In this document: piece by piece, positions 45,001 to 52,287 of the stretch
Position numbering within the stretch: the first letter of the stretch is position 1
Layout: every line of letters starts with the position of its first letter
DNA from: Bin18 sp965242795
GTDB taxonomy: Bacteria > Desulfobacterota > Binatia > Bin18
Direction: 5' to 3'
DNA: 64,000 nt
NCBI GenBank assembly: GCA_965242795.1
Contig: OZ251505.1
Location: 186,001 to 250,000, forward strand
The notes under the pieces: model-generated
Told to the model about the DNA's origin: nothing
Seen by the model: the letters and a program-made list of their open reading frames with translations, nothing else
Database searches by the model: none
Translations under genes and position numbers: made by a program

Positions 45001-45793
45001 TCGTCAGGTCCGTATCCACCGTCACCCCCTCCGAAATACCGATACTCACGGTGTACGTCTCGGTCATGCCGCCGGACGCGGCACTGATGGTGACGGTGTT
45101 GGTGCCGCTCTGCAGGGCGTCGACCAGGTGGGTCGCCCCGCTGCCGACCGTGGTGGCGCTGCCGCCGTTGACGCTGACGGTGAGGGTGCCCGTCCCCGTG
45201 GGTGTGACCCGCAGGCCGGTGGCCGCGGCCGGACGAGTCGCCGTGTACGCGGTCGTGGCCCCGTCGAAGGCCGGCGACAGCGTGAGATTCGAGACCGTGG
45301 CGATGGGTACCCATCTCGCTGACACGGATCTTGCGTCAAGGTTATTTCCGCCAGTCGATGTCCAGGTGTGCCAGATGACGTAGCCTCGGGTGACCTCCGC
45401 TTGCGTGAGACTGACGGAGAGGGACGATTTCCCGGTACCGAGGTATCGGCAGTTGCTATTCTTATTGACGGCAAGCAGGATAAGCACCGCAGTCTGGTTA
45501 CAAAAGCTGTGACGCTCTTCCTCGTTGAATCCGATCCCGCTGAAGCGGATCGTTTGCGCGGTCGTTTGCGGCAACAGGTACGGCTCGAGGATTCGGTTGT
45601 TGTTCCCAAACGGCCAGTTGTTTCTGGAGGTGACAGCCGGCGCGGTCGGCAACGTGACGGAAGAGATGGTCAGGCCGGTCAGCGATTGCGCCGCCGCCGG
45701 CGCGGCCGCCCCCAACGCGACCGCCATGCCCACCGTCCCGAAGACTCGCGCCCCCCATGCGCGCCGGGCTCTACGCCCCTCCCTTTCAGCCAT
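39092..45793 (-). CDS. Giant autotransporter-like surface protein (Ig-like/Calx-beta repeats plus C-terminal barrel)
   Basis: 2,233 residues from ATG 45793 (GGGGTG upstream); ATG 45832 adds MYPPPPPESRGAP. A signal peptide ends near AAAPAAAQ (about residue 36). After about 250 residues come six ~120-residue beta repeats (about 260-960; hallmark 'TFTAGNWNTAQTVTVTA...DADA...LTHTV'), putative-Ig/cadherin-like repeats ('PTFGAV...YALTPALPAGLTY...TYTLTATDADGD'), a ZU5-like stretch and a Calx-beta-like module ending 'FESAEATATGRIEDDD'. The last 280 residues are a beta barrel ('FTGYLGLDYRLQPNVLLGLAVAHSQGDVDYE') that ends in Trp, as outer-membrane barrels do. It probably displays the repeats on the surface by a type V-like route. 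The ligand is unknown. Confidence 0.85.
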   Translation of the reverse strand: MAEREGRRARRAWGARVFGTVGMAVALGAAAPAAAQSLTGLTISSVTLPTAPAVTSRNNWPFGNNNRILEPYLLPQTTAQTIRFSGIGFNEEERHSFCNQTAVLILLAVNKNSNCRYLGTGKSSLSVSLTQAEVTRGYVIWHTWTSTGGNNLDARSVSARWVPIATVSNLTLSPAFDGATTAYTATRPAAATGLRVTPTGTGTLTVSVNGGSATTVGSGATHLVDALQSGTNTVTISAASGGMTETYTVSIGISEGVTVDTDLTTPGAQATTLSVTEALPTPDGSEAKAYTLVLKTAPSGPVTVTATSDDAAVAVDTDGTPETRVLTFTAGNWNTAQTVTATAVADANGVGETVTVAHAVTSADTSYDGASAASVTVAVTDDDVPGLAVSVATLEIAEPAGGSLPTGEYTVRLSTEPTGMGTVTVGITETPADDPDIAASPTALTFDASNWATGQTVTVTPQADADAGDDTTTLRHAVTGSGATEYPAELAAVDVMVKVDDAQTAGLVVDTEPTTPATAESTPLALTEDHATDGSKPYTMVLAHVPTAEVTVTLTASPPGAVTVVPGALTFSTTTWGTAQTVTASAVTDDDAVDAPVTLMHALTGAAEYAALEAVEVSVTVEDDEEQAIWVNGSTTPHTVMLTEDHATEASATYTVELGSAPLAPVVVRIGSDNPEVHALPGLLQFSATDWNTAQTVTVRADGDADARADAAALTHTAAGGDYTGLAAVTVAVEVTDDDAAVELSRRAVTVQGGGHNTYTVRLAAQPAGPVTVTVESPDADVAVGPAASPNPRQRALEFTVTTWQTPQAVTVTGETVMSDKNVTVTHTVSGYGAGTTAADVTVTVLNATGALRVDPLAIVLLEDGLAKTYTVQPRVQPADPVTVTVVVDDTNANVSTVPTELTFDADGWAAQAVTVTAETDSDTTPGTATVNHTVETVGFSAQSLSPVAVMEEEDTVPTLGAVPNRTVRAGQAVNVRLPAATGGNAPLSYALTPALPTGLGLTFSPTTRRIQGTPQTTAEVATYTLTATDLNRDAVSQTFTLTVEANPLGFSSGAEPYTPGETYTLPAPDVASGTPVLTFVLDRKLPAGLTYVPPTPDAVTGAYATGGQIVGTPTGRVPTAPYTLTVIDRDGNEAELTFALATGTAAPGPAPVPEDRQPTFGAVTVPAQVYRQGEAIAPLGLPAATDGEAPLRYALTPALPAGLTYTAPADATGGGTLAGVPAAAQAATTYTLTATDADGDTATLTFTITVEAAGPIRAQAGTRTYQRHGQQVTVTQAPGTPAGVVVTLPPTLAQDVTITVTPAGAEVPLARGRYGFGPAGAEVAVDITVTPVPADGLGVCLPVLAAVRTAAAGRTVELLHYDGRQWAPVAGSRDDAPDGQVCAPGVTTFSPFAVGYANDVPRFGETVPSQTYLVNEAIAPLVLPAATGGDGVVRYTLTPLAALPAGLRYTPPADPTATGGVIAGTPTEGRPPTAYRLTATDADGDADTVTFTIEVVRIPVQVTIGDALAVEGAAVEFPVTLSRAVARALTLRWTAGRPGSATPGDDYAAEGTGRLGLAAGTTAGTLRVPTVDDRRVEPTETFTVTVTLPDDPLFESAEATATGRIEDDDTEQARQRSLGMVLAGVGRTLATDAVDVIGDRFGRPPGTPQATVGGQALSLHRAPQTGRWRQAAGVTYGVARALGVEVGSPLAGGDGQFGQVRGAAWHTLTRHLRDPHAAAAPLSAWDAPGAFPAPTGTGSGGPPHTGWGALGHAGAVDSIPLSPGRGAGATPFGRGAVPGLAGYGTGLGQLGFDRAHAATPQAMKVGAFRAPVQFRRVSGAEVLSQSEFELPLRQPAADAPTPVGVTEADPAAPIPPVETAPQAAAAAWTLWGRGTASGFDGKPKDDFSMDGTVFTGYLGLDYRLQPNVLLGLAVAHSQGDVDYETRDVTKGEVDLTLTSVLPYAHWSPRPGLGVWGLFGAGWGDLQLHDEAGKVKTDLEMLMAAVGARQEVLTWRRLDVALKADAFLTELEAGADDRLPKTAGDAQRLRLMVEGRTAWAISEESHLTPVFEIGGRWDGGKAETGVGAELGGGFAYAHTKLGLGIEARGRYLLTHQKSAFDEWGASLTLKLDPGEAKRGLWLAVAPVWGAEASQVEQLWGSADVLQAGADSATPGLSPAQVEFDVGYGLVTHEGAGLLTTYGGVSMAGPQRHGYRVGGRIELGEWIDLSVEGERTTQGSGAAHQVALYGHLGW

Positions 45794-45811
45794 CGGTGCA
45801 CCCCGAGATTC

Positions 45812-45827
45812 GGGGGGGGGGGGGGGG
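45812..45827 (-). repeat. Run of 16 C (sense strand) at the start of the giant surface gene
   Basis: G16 on the plus strand, C16 in the sense of the surface protein gene, 18 bases before ATG 45793 and just after ATG 45832. Homopolymers of this length slip during replication. If either upstream ATG is used, the tract lies inside the reading frame and its length decides whether the 2,233-residue frame is translated. Confidence 0.9.
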
Positions 45828-45864
45828 TACATTTCTGCGTCTGCAGGTTCCGGCGCAAGAACAG

Positions 45865-45880
45865 CATGGTCGTTCTCCCT
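45865..45880 (-). promoter_or_regulatory. Strong ribosome site plus ATG upstream of the C tract
   Basis: In the sense of the giant gene, AGGGAGA (45880-45874), a 6-bp spacer and ATG (45867-45865) form the best translation start in the area. From this ATG the frame (MLFLRRNLQTQKCT then Pro) passes the C tract and, with 16 C, misses the frame of the surface protein. One more C or two fewer would put it in frame. Confidence 0.6.
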
Positions 45881-46279
45881 CGGTGTGCTACTTCATGGGG
45901 GTTGGTTGGTCGGCAGGGGAGCTTGTCCGTCCCGGGAGCGCGGGCGTCTCGCCCAGAGCGGTCGCACTCGTTCATGGCCCCCATCTTCTTGCATACGGAC
46001 TGCGGTATGTCAATACTTGTGCCCCGGGTCCCGGCCCGCTGCATCACCCCGCCGAGTCGATGGGGGACAGGCGGCGTACTTCCGTAGGGGAGAGCAGCCG
46101 TCCGAGGGGAGGAGGACATGGTGCGGCGGGGCGAAAGACTGTTCGCTCCGACCGTGAGAGCGACATCCTCGTCCCGTCCGGGCGACGCATGCGTCGCCCC
46201 TACACCCGATGGTCCTCCGCGGGCCGGGCCGGTTCCCGCCCATTGACGGCCTGGCCCGCGGGGCCGTACAGTAGCGTGC
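45868..46279. other. Gap upstream of the giant surface gene
   Basis: About 410 bp between the candidate start of the surface protein and the divergent coiled-coil gene. It includes a degenerate third copy of the repeat unit seen at 38.5-39.0 kb (about 46083-46203: 'GTAGGGGAGAGCAGCCGTCC', 'GGGGCGAAAGACTGTTCGC', and the CGCATGCG palindrome). No clear gene. The promoter of the surface protein must be here. Confidence 0.55.
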
Positions 46280-46813
46280 ATGAGTTCGCTCGCCTTCGAC
46301 ACGCACCGGGCCGTGAAGGCCCTCTGCGAAGCCGGCGCCGCGGAGCCGCTGGCCGAAGCCTTCGTCGAGACTATCGGCGACGCCATCGTCGGCAACGTCG
46401 CCACCAAGGCCGACATCACCGCTTCCGAGGCCGCGCTCCGAGCCGACGTCGCTGAAGTCAAAGCCGACGTCGACCGCGTCGAAACTACGCTCAAAGCCGA
46501 GATTGCCGAAGTCAAAGCCGACGTCGACCGCGTCGAGACTACCCTTAGAGCCGAGATCGCCGAATCCGAGGCCAGAGTCCAAGTGAAGATCGCTGAAGTC
46601 CAGGCCGAAACGAAAGCCGACATCGCCGGGGTCCGAGCCGAGGTCGCCAACGTCCGGGCCGAACTGAAGACGGATATCGGTTTGGTCCGGGCCGACATCG
46701 GCTTGGTCCAGGCCGGGATCGGCGATTTGGAGGGGCGTCTGTATCGGCAGTTGTGGATCATGGCGGCCGGCATCGTCGGGCTCACCGTCGCACTGGTCAA
46801 GCTGCTCGGCTGA
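46280..46813 (+). CDS. DUF1640-like coiled-coil protein with C-terminal membrane anchor
   Basis: 177 residues. N-terminal 'AFDTHRAVKALCEAGAAEPLAEAFVETIGDA' matches the start of DUF1640/CCDC90-type proteins. A long coiled coil (about 45-145) follows, with two near-identical 18-residue units (AEVKADVDRVETTLKAEI / RAEI) also repeated at DNA level. One membrane helix (about 155-175, LWIMAAGIVGLTVALVKLL) ends it. Relatives occur near mobile or phage-like regions and as homologues of the mitochondrial MCUR1 family. Function here is unknown. Confidence 0.75.
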   Translation: MSSLAFDTHRAVKALCEAGAAEPLAEAFVETIGDAIVGNVATKADITASEAALRADVAEVKADVDRVETTLKAEIAEVKADVDRVETTLRAEIAESEARVQVKIAEVQAETKADIAGVRAEVANVRAELKTDIGLVRADIGLVQAGIGDLEGRLYRQLWIMAAGIVGLTVALVKLLG

Positions 46814-47034
46814 CCGGGCCTTCCCTCTTTGCAAGACAACTTCCGGCGCAGGATCGGTCTTCCCTCTCTTGATAGGCTCAGCGGCGGAGGAGCTGCTCCT
46901 CTTTGCGGGTTCCGGCGTCCGCCGGGGAGGGTCGTTCCGAACGGATACGCCGCGGCTTCGCTTGCAATCCGCTTGGGGCCGTGAAAAATTCGGCGCGCCC
47001 GCCCGTATGAAACGTACGCCCGCGGAGGTTCGGC

Positions 47035-48351
47035 ATGAGTACCCGCCTGGATGGAACGCTCCCTTCGCAGCCGGTCGAGAAGATCGATGTGTCCGCGCCC
47101 GCCTCGGCCCCGGAACGGTTCGACGCGCGCGTCCACCGCTGGCACGAGAAATATCCGAAGCTGGGCACCGGGCCGGTGTCCGTCGAACCGCTGGTGTCCA
47201 AGGCGTGGTTCGAGGCCGAACGGGAGTACGTGTACAAGCAATGCTGGCTGCACGTGGGCACGGTCGATGCGATTCCCGATCCGGGCGACTATTTCGTGCA
47301 CGAGATCGCGATTGCCAAGGCGTCGATCGTCCTCATCCGCGGCAAGGACCGCAAGGTGCGCGGCTTCTACAATGTCTGCCGGCACCGCGGGAACAAGCTG
47401 GTCTGGGACTACAAAGGGTCGAGTGCCTGCTATCTGAGTTGCAAGTTCCACGGCTGGGTGTACGACGCGGAGGGGAATCTCGAGAACGTGCCCGACGGCG
47501 AACGGTTCTACGAGGACCTGGAGGGCCGCGCGAATCTGGTACCGGTGCATACCGACGTGTGGGAGGGGTTCATCTTCGTCAACCTCGACCCGCATCCAAC
47601 CGAAACCCTGCCCGAATATCTGGGCGAAGCCGGCCGGCGCATGCGCGACTTTCCGTTCCAGCGCGTGCCGCTCCAGTTCCACTATCAGTCCTACCAGCGC
47701 GCCAACTGGAAGCTGATGCTGGACGCCCAGTCCGAAATTTATCACGTCCGCTATCTGCACGGGTATTCCTGGCCGGACGTGTTCACGCGGCCCGACAATC
47801 CGTACGGGCACGCCTACGCCCTGGACCTGTACGACCGGCACCGCGTCGGCAACTGGCCGGGCAACAAGTATTTCAAGCCCAAGGACGTGGAGGCATTGGC
47901 GCTCGGCAAGTCCGCGGCCATCACCTCGCGCGGCAACGCCTTCGAGTTGCCCACCGGCCCGGGGATCAATTGTACGAACGCGGACGATTGGGGGTTCGAC
48001 ATCGTCCATCTGTTCCCCAACCTCAACATCCTGATCCTGCCGGGTGTCTGGCATACGCACCAGTTCTGGCCCATCTCCGAAAACGAGGCGCTGTGGGAAC
48101 TCAAGATCCACATGGTCGCGCCGCGGACGCCGAGCGAGCGCTTCGGGCAGGAATACAACAAGATCCTGTTGCGCGACGCCCTGCTCGAAGACGGCGCCAC
48201 ACACGAACATACACAAGAAGCGCTGGAGACGGGCGCCATCGCTCACTTCCATCTGCAAGACGAGGAATTGTTCGTGCGGCATTCGTACTGGGCGGTCGAA
48301 CAGGAAATCCGCGCCCGGCGCGATGGGGTGCGCGACTCCCTGTTCGCCTAG
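47035..48351 (+). CDS. Rieske-type aromatic ring-hydroxylating oxygenase, large subunit
   Basis: 438 residues. Rieske centre ligands Cys115-Arg-His117 and Cys136-x2-His139 (SCKFHGW). Mononuclear iron ligands are probably His237 and His242 (EIYHVRYLHG) plus a later Asp. It resembles alpha subunits of dioxygenases and Rieske monooxygenases, which hydroxylate or cleave aromatic or quaternary-amine substrates with electrons from a reductase. No reductase or ferredoxin gene is adjacent. The two genes after it (small helical protein, tandem EthD) run the same way and may belong to the same pathway. Confidence 0.9.
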   Translation: MSTRLDGTLPSQPVEKIDVSAPASAPERFDARVHRWHEKYPKLGTGPVSVEPLVSKAWFEAEREYVYKQCWLHVGTVDAIPDPGDYFVHEIAIAKASIVLIRGKDRKVRGFYNVCRHRGNKLVWDYKGSSACYLSCKFHGWVYDAEGNLENVPDGERFYEDLEGRANLVPVHTDVWEGFIFVNLDPHPTETLPEYLGEAGRRMRDFPFQRVPLQFHYQSYQRANWKLMLDAQSEIYHVRYLHGYSWPDVFTRPDNPYGHAYALDLYDRHRVGNWPGNKYFKPKDVEALALGKSAAITSRGNAFELPTGPGINCTNADDWGFDIVHLFPNLNILILPGVWHTHQFWPISENEALWELKIHMVAPRTPSERFGQEYNKILLRDALLEDGATHEHTQEALETGAIAHFHLQDEELFVRHSYWAVEQEIRARRDGVRDSLFA

Positions 48352-48371
48352 CCCTCTTCCAGGTGGAGGAT

Positions 48372-48758
48372 ATGGCCGACCCGCTGTTGCCGCCCGAATT
48401 CGCCGACTTGGAGCCCTTGGCGCAGGCGGGTTGGTGTCTGGACACCGAGACCGAGCGCACCAGGAAGCGCCGCACCAGCACGACGGAGACGCTCCGGGTG
48501 TTCTATGAACAGTTGCGCCCGCGGCTGGAGGCGGTGTTGGAATATCTGGACCGCTATCCGCTGGACGGCCTGCCGCCCCAACAGGCCAACCTGCTCGACC
48601 TGACGCTCAGCATGACCGAAGTGGCGTTCGCGGTGGAAAAGTACAAAGGCAATCCGACCGGCTTTCAAGCCATTCCCGCGTCGCGCTTCGTGCCGGTACA
48701 CGACCTGCCGTCCGGCGCGGCGCCGAAACCGAGCCTGTACAACGTGACCGACGAATAA
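48372..48758 (+). CDS. Small helical protein downstream of Rieske oxygenase
   Basis: 128 residues from ATG 48372 with GGTGGAGG upstream, 20 bp after the oxygenase stop. Helical middle (TETLRVFYEQLRPRLEAVLEYL ... ANLLDLTLSMTEVAFAVEKY) and a C-terminal 'RFVPVHDLPSGAAPKPSLYNV'. Not the usual NTF2-like beta subunit of ring-hydroxylating dioxygenases. Tight linkage suggests a dedicated partner or accessory factor. I do not recognise the family. Confidence 0.65.
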   Translation: MADPLLPPEFADLEPLAQAGWCLDTETERTRKRRTSTTETLRVFYEQLRPRLEAVLEYLDRYPLDGLPPQQANLLDLTLSMTEVAFAVEKYKGNPTGFQAIPASRFVPVHDLPSGAAPKPSLYNVTDE

Positions 48759-48945
48759 GACGGGATTTCCCTTCCCCCTCTCCCCAGCCCTCTCCCACAA
48801 GGGGAGAGGGGATGGGAAAAGAGAGCTTCTTCCCTCCCACAAGGGGAGAGGAAGACGAGAGCTTCTTCCCTCCCCCCTTGAGGGGGAGGGCCAGGGAGGG
48901 GGGTCCGCCCCACAACGTTGGAACGTACATCGAAGGAGGAACACC
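48759..48945. repeat. Tandem CCCTCTCCC/GGGGAGAGG palindromes
   Basis: Three imperfect repeats of 'CTCCCACAAGGGGAGAGG' with AGAGCTTCTTCCCTCCC between them. The same family is at 6390, 17240, 27900, 34750, 38400 and 59600. These can form hairpins; no gene is present. Confidence 0.7.
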
Positions 48946-49641
48946 ATGATCAAAGGCTACGCCCTGATTCCGAAACGGCCCGACATCAGCCTGGAGCAGT
49001 TCCACAGCCACTGGCGCGGCGTCCATGCCGACCTGGCGTGCCGGATCAAGGCTCTGCGCCGCTACGTGCAGAGCCACCGCATTCCGCAGGACATTCCGGG
49101 CATGCCCCACAGCCCGTACGAAGGCGCCGCGGAGATCTGGTTCGACGACCTGCAAACCGGCCGGGGGCTGGGCGACGACCCGGACTACGTCGACGGCGCG
49201 TACGCGGACGAGCCGAATTTCATCGCCGAGGAAGGGCCGTCGTTCCTGATGACGCGCGAGAACGTCGTCGTTCCCGGCCCGCCCCTCGCCAAGGACGCGC
49301 CCGGGGTGAAGTCGCTCTTTCTGCTCAAACGCAAGCCGGGCCTGAGCGTGGCCGACTTCCAGAAGCACTGGCGCGAGGTGCACGCCCCGATCGTGCCGAA
49401 GACCCCGGGCCTGCGGCGCTACGTGCAGTGTCACGTAGCGCCCGAAACCTACGAGAGCGACACGCCGCCCGTCTTCGACGGCGTGGCCGAACTCGACTGG
49501 GCGAGCATGGCCGATTTCGAGCGGGGCTGGAACTCGGACGAGATGCAGGTGGAGCAGATTCAGGGCGACGTGCCCAACTTCATCGACCTGGAGAACACGG
49601 TCGGCCTGCTGGTCGAAGAGGCGCGCATCATCTGGCCGTGA
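48946..49641 (+). CDS. Tandem EthD-domain protein
   Basis: 231 residues with two EthD (dimeric alpha-beta barrel) units: residues 1-110 ('LIPKRPDISLEQFHSHWRGVH', 'LRRYVQSH') and 118-225 ('LLKRKPGLSVADFQKHWREV', 'LRRYVQCHV'). EthD was first seen in ethyl-tert-butyl-ether degradation; relatives include polyketide cyclase-like and heme-binding monooxygenase-fold proteins. AAGGAGG precedes the ATG. It probably acts with the upstream Rieske oxygenase, but the gap holds a repeat array. Confidence 0.85.
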   Translation: MIKGYALIPKRPDISLEQFHSHWRGVHADLACRIKALRRYVQSHRIPQDIPGMPHSPYEGAAEIWFDDLQTGRGLGDDPDYVDGAYADEPNFIAEEGPSFLMTRENVVVPGPPLAKDAPGVKSLFLLKRKPGLSVADFQKHWREVHAPIVPKTPGLRRYVQCHVAPETYESDTPPVFDGVAELDWASMADFERGWNSDEMQVEQIQGDVPNFIDLENTVGLLVEEARIIWP

Positions 49642-49676
49642 GCCTCGGCCGGCTGGATCTCGTTAAATAGGGACGC

Positions 49677-49757
49677 GTAGGTCGGATTAGCCGGAGGCGT
49701 AATCCGACGTTCCCCGCTCCGTCGCTCGTCGGATTACGCTCCGCTAATCCGACCTAC
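49677..49757. repeat. 81-bp palindromic repeat GTAGGTCGGATTAG...CTAATCCGACCTAC
   Basis: Outer arms GTAGGTCGGATTAG/CTAATCCGACCTAC and an inner pair GCGTAATCCGAC/GTCGGATTACGC. A near-identical motif is widespread in proteobacterial genomes as a REP-like element. It lies between two convergent genes. Confidence 0.85.
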
Positions 49758-49798
49758 AGAGGGCGAAGAGGCAATCCTTCAAATCAGGATGCCTCCCG

Positions 49799-51151
49799 TC
49801 AGGCTCTCTTCTGGCGCATGGTCACCAATTCCTCGGCCGAGGTCGGGTGGATGCCGACCGTGGCATCGAATTGCGCTTTGGTCGCCCCGCACTTGATGGC
49901 AATCGCGACGCCCTGCACGATCTCGCCGGCTTCGGGGCCAGCCATGTGGCAGCCGATGACGCGGTCGGTGTGCCGGTCCACGATGAGCTTCATGAACGTC
50001 TTCTCGTCCCGACCGCTCAACGTGTGTTTCAAGGCGCGGAATGCCGACGTAAACACGTCGATTGCGTCGTACTCGACGCGCGCTTCTTCCTCGGTCGGAC
50101 CGACCGCGCCGATGCTCGGATGACTGAATACCGCGGTCGCCACGTTCGCATGGTCCGGCTTGGTCCGGGTGGCGTTGAACAGCGTTTCGGCCACGGCCTG
50201 CCCTTCCGCAATGGCCATCGGCGTCAGGTTGAGCCGGTTGGTCACGTCCCCGACCGCGTACACGTGGGACAGGCTCGTCCGTGAGTAGGCGTCCACGCGC
50301 ACCGCGCCCTCCCCGTCCAACTCGACGCCGATGCGTTCCAGACCGAGCCCGTCGGTCTTGGGCGTCCTGCCCGTCGCATACAGAATGACGTCGGCGTTCA
50401 GCGTGGCGCCGTCGGTGAGCGTGGCGCGGATTCCCTCCGGCGTTTTGTCGAGGTGCGTCACGTCCGCATTGAAGCGCAGGTCCACCCCGCGCTTGCGCAT
50501 TTCGTCGGCCAGGACTTTCCTGACGTCGACGTCGAAGCCGCGCAGGAACAGGTCGCCGCGGTACAACTGGGTGACCTGCGCGCCCAAGCCGTGAAAGATC
50601 GTGGCGAATTCGACCGCGATGTAGCCGCCGCCGACGATGACGACCCGCTCCGGCAGCGCGTCTAGATGGAACGCTTCGTTCGAGGTGATCGCGTGCTCGA
50701 TGCCGGGCGTCGGGGGCAGCGACGGCCAGCTTCCGGTCGCCACCAGAACGTATTCCGACGTATAGCGCCGGCCGCTGACGTCGAGCGTATGCGCGTCGAC
50801 GAACCTCGCAGTTCCATTGATGATCTGCGCGCCGGCGTTTTCGAGCAGATTCTTGTAAATGCCATTCAACCGGTCGATTTCTTGATCCTTGTTCGCAATC
50901 AGCGTGCGCCAATCGACCGTCCGTTCGCCGACGGTCCAGCCGAAGCCCGCGGCATCCTCGAAATGGTCGCGGAACTCCGCGGCATACACCAGCAGCTTCT
51001 TCGGAATGCACCCGACGTTCACGCAGGTTCCGCCCAGATAGCGTTCCTCGACCACTGCGGTCCTCGCCCCGTAGGCCGCGGCCATCCGGCCGGCCCGCAC
51101 CCCGCCCGAGCCCGCGCCCAGCACGAAGAAATCGTAATCATAGCGGCTCAT
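49799..51151 (-). CDS. gor: Glutathione-disulfide reductase-type flavoprotein
   Basis: 450 residues from ATG 51151. FAD motif VLGAGSGGVRAGR, redox-active Cys43-x4-Cys48 in GGTCVNVGCIPKK, NADPH motif VVIVGGGYIAVEFA, 'VYAVGDVTNRLNLTPMA', and C-terminal 'VGIHPTSAEE' with the His-Glu pair. This is glutathione reductase, keeping glutathione reduced; trypanothione- or mycothiol-reductase-like specificity cannot be excluded. The start overlaps the acetyltransferase stop by 4 bp (ATGA). Confidence 0.9.
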   Translation of the reverse strand: MSRYDYDFFVLGAGSGGVRAGRMAAAYGARTAVVEERYLGGTCVNVGCIPKKLLVYAAEFRDHFEDAAGFGWTVGERTVDWRTLIANKDQEIDRLNGIYKNLLENAGAQIINGTARFVDAHTLDVSGRRYTSEYVLVATGSWPSLPPTPGIEHAITSNEAFHLDALPERVVIVGGGYIAVEFATIFHGLGAQVTQLYRGDLFLRGFDVDVRKVLADEMRKRGVDLRFNADVTHLDKTPEGIRATLTDGATLNADVILYATGRTPKTDGLGLERIGVELDGEGAVRVDAYSRTSLSHVYAVGDVTNRLNLTPMAIAEGQAVAETLFNATRTKPDHANVATAVFSHPSIGAVGPTEEEARVEYDAIDVFTSAFRALKHTLSGRDEKTFMKLIVDRHTDRVIGCHMAGPEAGEIVQGVAIAIKCGATKAQFDATVGIHPTSAEELVTMRQKRA

Positions 51152-51753
51152 GTGGATTGTCCCTTCAGCAAGGCGACGCCTTTCGCCAGCGCGTCGTCCC
51201 ATTCCGCGGTCCCGATGATTGCACCCAGCGGACGGGGCGGCTCGGGCGTCGCCGGTCGGGGGCGCAACGCCAATTGCCAGACTCCGTCATCCAGCCATTT
51301 CCCGAACTTGTAGCCGATGCCCTCGTACGTCCCCGTGCGCCGGAACCCCAGCGTCTCGTGCAACCCGATGCTGGCCGGGTTGGGGAGCGTAATCACGGCG
51401 ACCGCGACGGAATACCCTTGCGCGGCCAGGCATTCCAACAGTGCGGTGTACAGCGCCCGTCCGACGCCGCGGCGGTAGTAGTCTGGATGAACGTACACGC
51501 TCGACTCCACGGACCATGCGTACCCCGCCCGCGGTTTGAACGGGCTCGCATAGGCGTAGCCGGCGACCGCGCCGCGGTCCTCGCACACCAGCCACGGCAG
51601 CCGTTCCAGCACGGCGCGGATGCGTCCCCGGAAGTCTCGCACGGACAGCGGCTGGGTCTCGAAGGAAATGGTCGTCTCCCGCACCACCGGCGCGTAGATT
51701 GCCGACATCGGCGCGGCGTCCGCTTCGGTCGCCAGCCGGATCCGGGCGTTCAT
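51148..51753 (-). CDS. GNAT N-acetyltransferase, phosphinothricin/methionine sulfoximine type
   Basis: 201 residues. N-terminal 'IRLATEADAAPMSAIYAPVVRETTISFETQP' and 'AGYAYASPFKPRAGYAWSVESSVYV' match the PAT/MddA family. Acetyl-CoA motif 'RRGVGRALYTALL'. It acetylates small amines such as phosphinothricin or methionine sulfone. The C-terminal 35 residues are Pro-rich and unconserved. Cotranscribed with the glutathione reductase through a 4-bp overlap. Confidence 0.85.
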   Translation of the reverse strand: MNARIRLATEADAAPMSAIYAPVVRETTISFETQPLSVRDFRGRIRAVLERLPWLVCEDRGAVAGYAYASPFKPRAGYAWSVESSVYVHPDYYRRGVGRALYTALLECLAAQGYSVAVAVITLPNPASIGLHETLGFRRTGTYEGIGYKFGKWLDDGVWQLALRPRPATPEPPRPLGAIIGTAEWDDALAKGVALLKGQST

Positions 51754-51759
51754 ACGTCG

Positions 51760-52203
51760 CTATCCGTCGAATGCAGTCTCTCGGCTTCCGGTATTCCCAT
51801 AAAATTCGTTATTCAGAAATTCGTCCGCGGGACAGGCTCTGGACAGCGTTGCGGTCCGTTGCTCTGCCAACTCGATATATTCGGAAGCCACGTCTATCCC
51901 GACCGACTTTCTGTTCAACCAGAACGAGCCCGTGGGTTTCAGGACCCGTTCGACCTCCGCGCAGACGGCGCTCAGGTTGCGGACGAAGTCCCGATAGTCG
52001 GGTTCCAGCCCGATACCGCCGCCAGAATAATCCCGCTTCCCCCAATACGGCGGGCTCGTCACGCAGCAGTCGAACGTCTCGGACGGAAACTGCTCCAGGA
52101 CGGCACGCGCGTCTCCGACGACGAACAGCGGCGAGCACCGCGGGGTGCTCAGATATTCGTCCAGGCGGGCACGCGCCTGACCTTGGGAACACGGGCGAAG
52201 CAT
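51760..52203 (-). pseudogene. Collapsed DNA methyltransferase (internal deletion)
   Basis: 147 residues of a beta-class N4-cytosine/N6-adenine methyltransferase. The catalytic motif TSPPYWGKRDY (DNA motif IV) and 'LKPTGSFWLN' are present, but the chain then jumps straight to 'RKSVGIDVASEYIELAEQR', normally found about 150 residues later after the SAM motif DPFAGSGTT, which is missing. The frame stays open, so this is an in-frame deletion. Without motif I it should not bind S-adenosylmethionine. Full family members are about 280-350 residues. Confidence 0.75.
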
Positions 52204-52287
52204 TGTCGTCCGGAGAGGCGGCTTTCGTTGTCTTTATAGTAATCGGCTTTTCCCAATCCGCCGAAGGACCGCTGATAGTCTATGCGA

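Noticed and set aside
39104..45322. 2,072-residue open frame opposite the giant surface gene
   Set aside because: It is antisense to a clear signal-peptide/barrel protein; long antisense frames are expected in high-GC repetitive coding DNA, and its Arg/His-rich composition is not protein-like.
45679..48282. 867-residue minus-strand frame over the Rieske region
   Set aside because: The plus-strand Rieske protein has both metal-site motifs; only its very end, near 45867, matters as a possible start for the surface gene.
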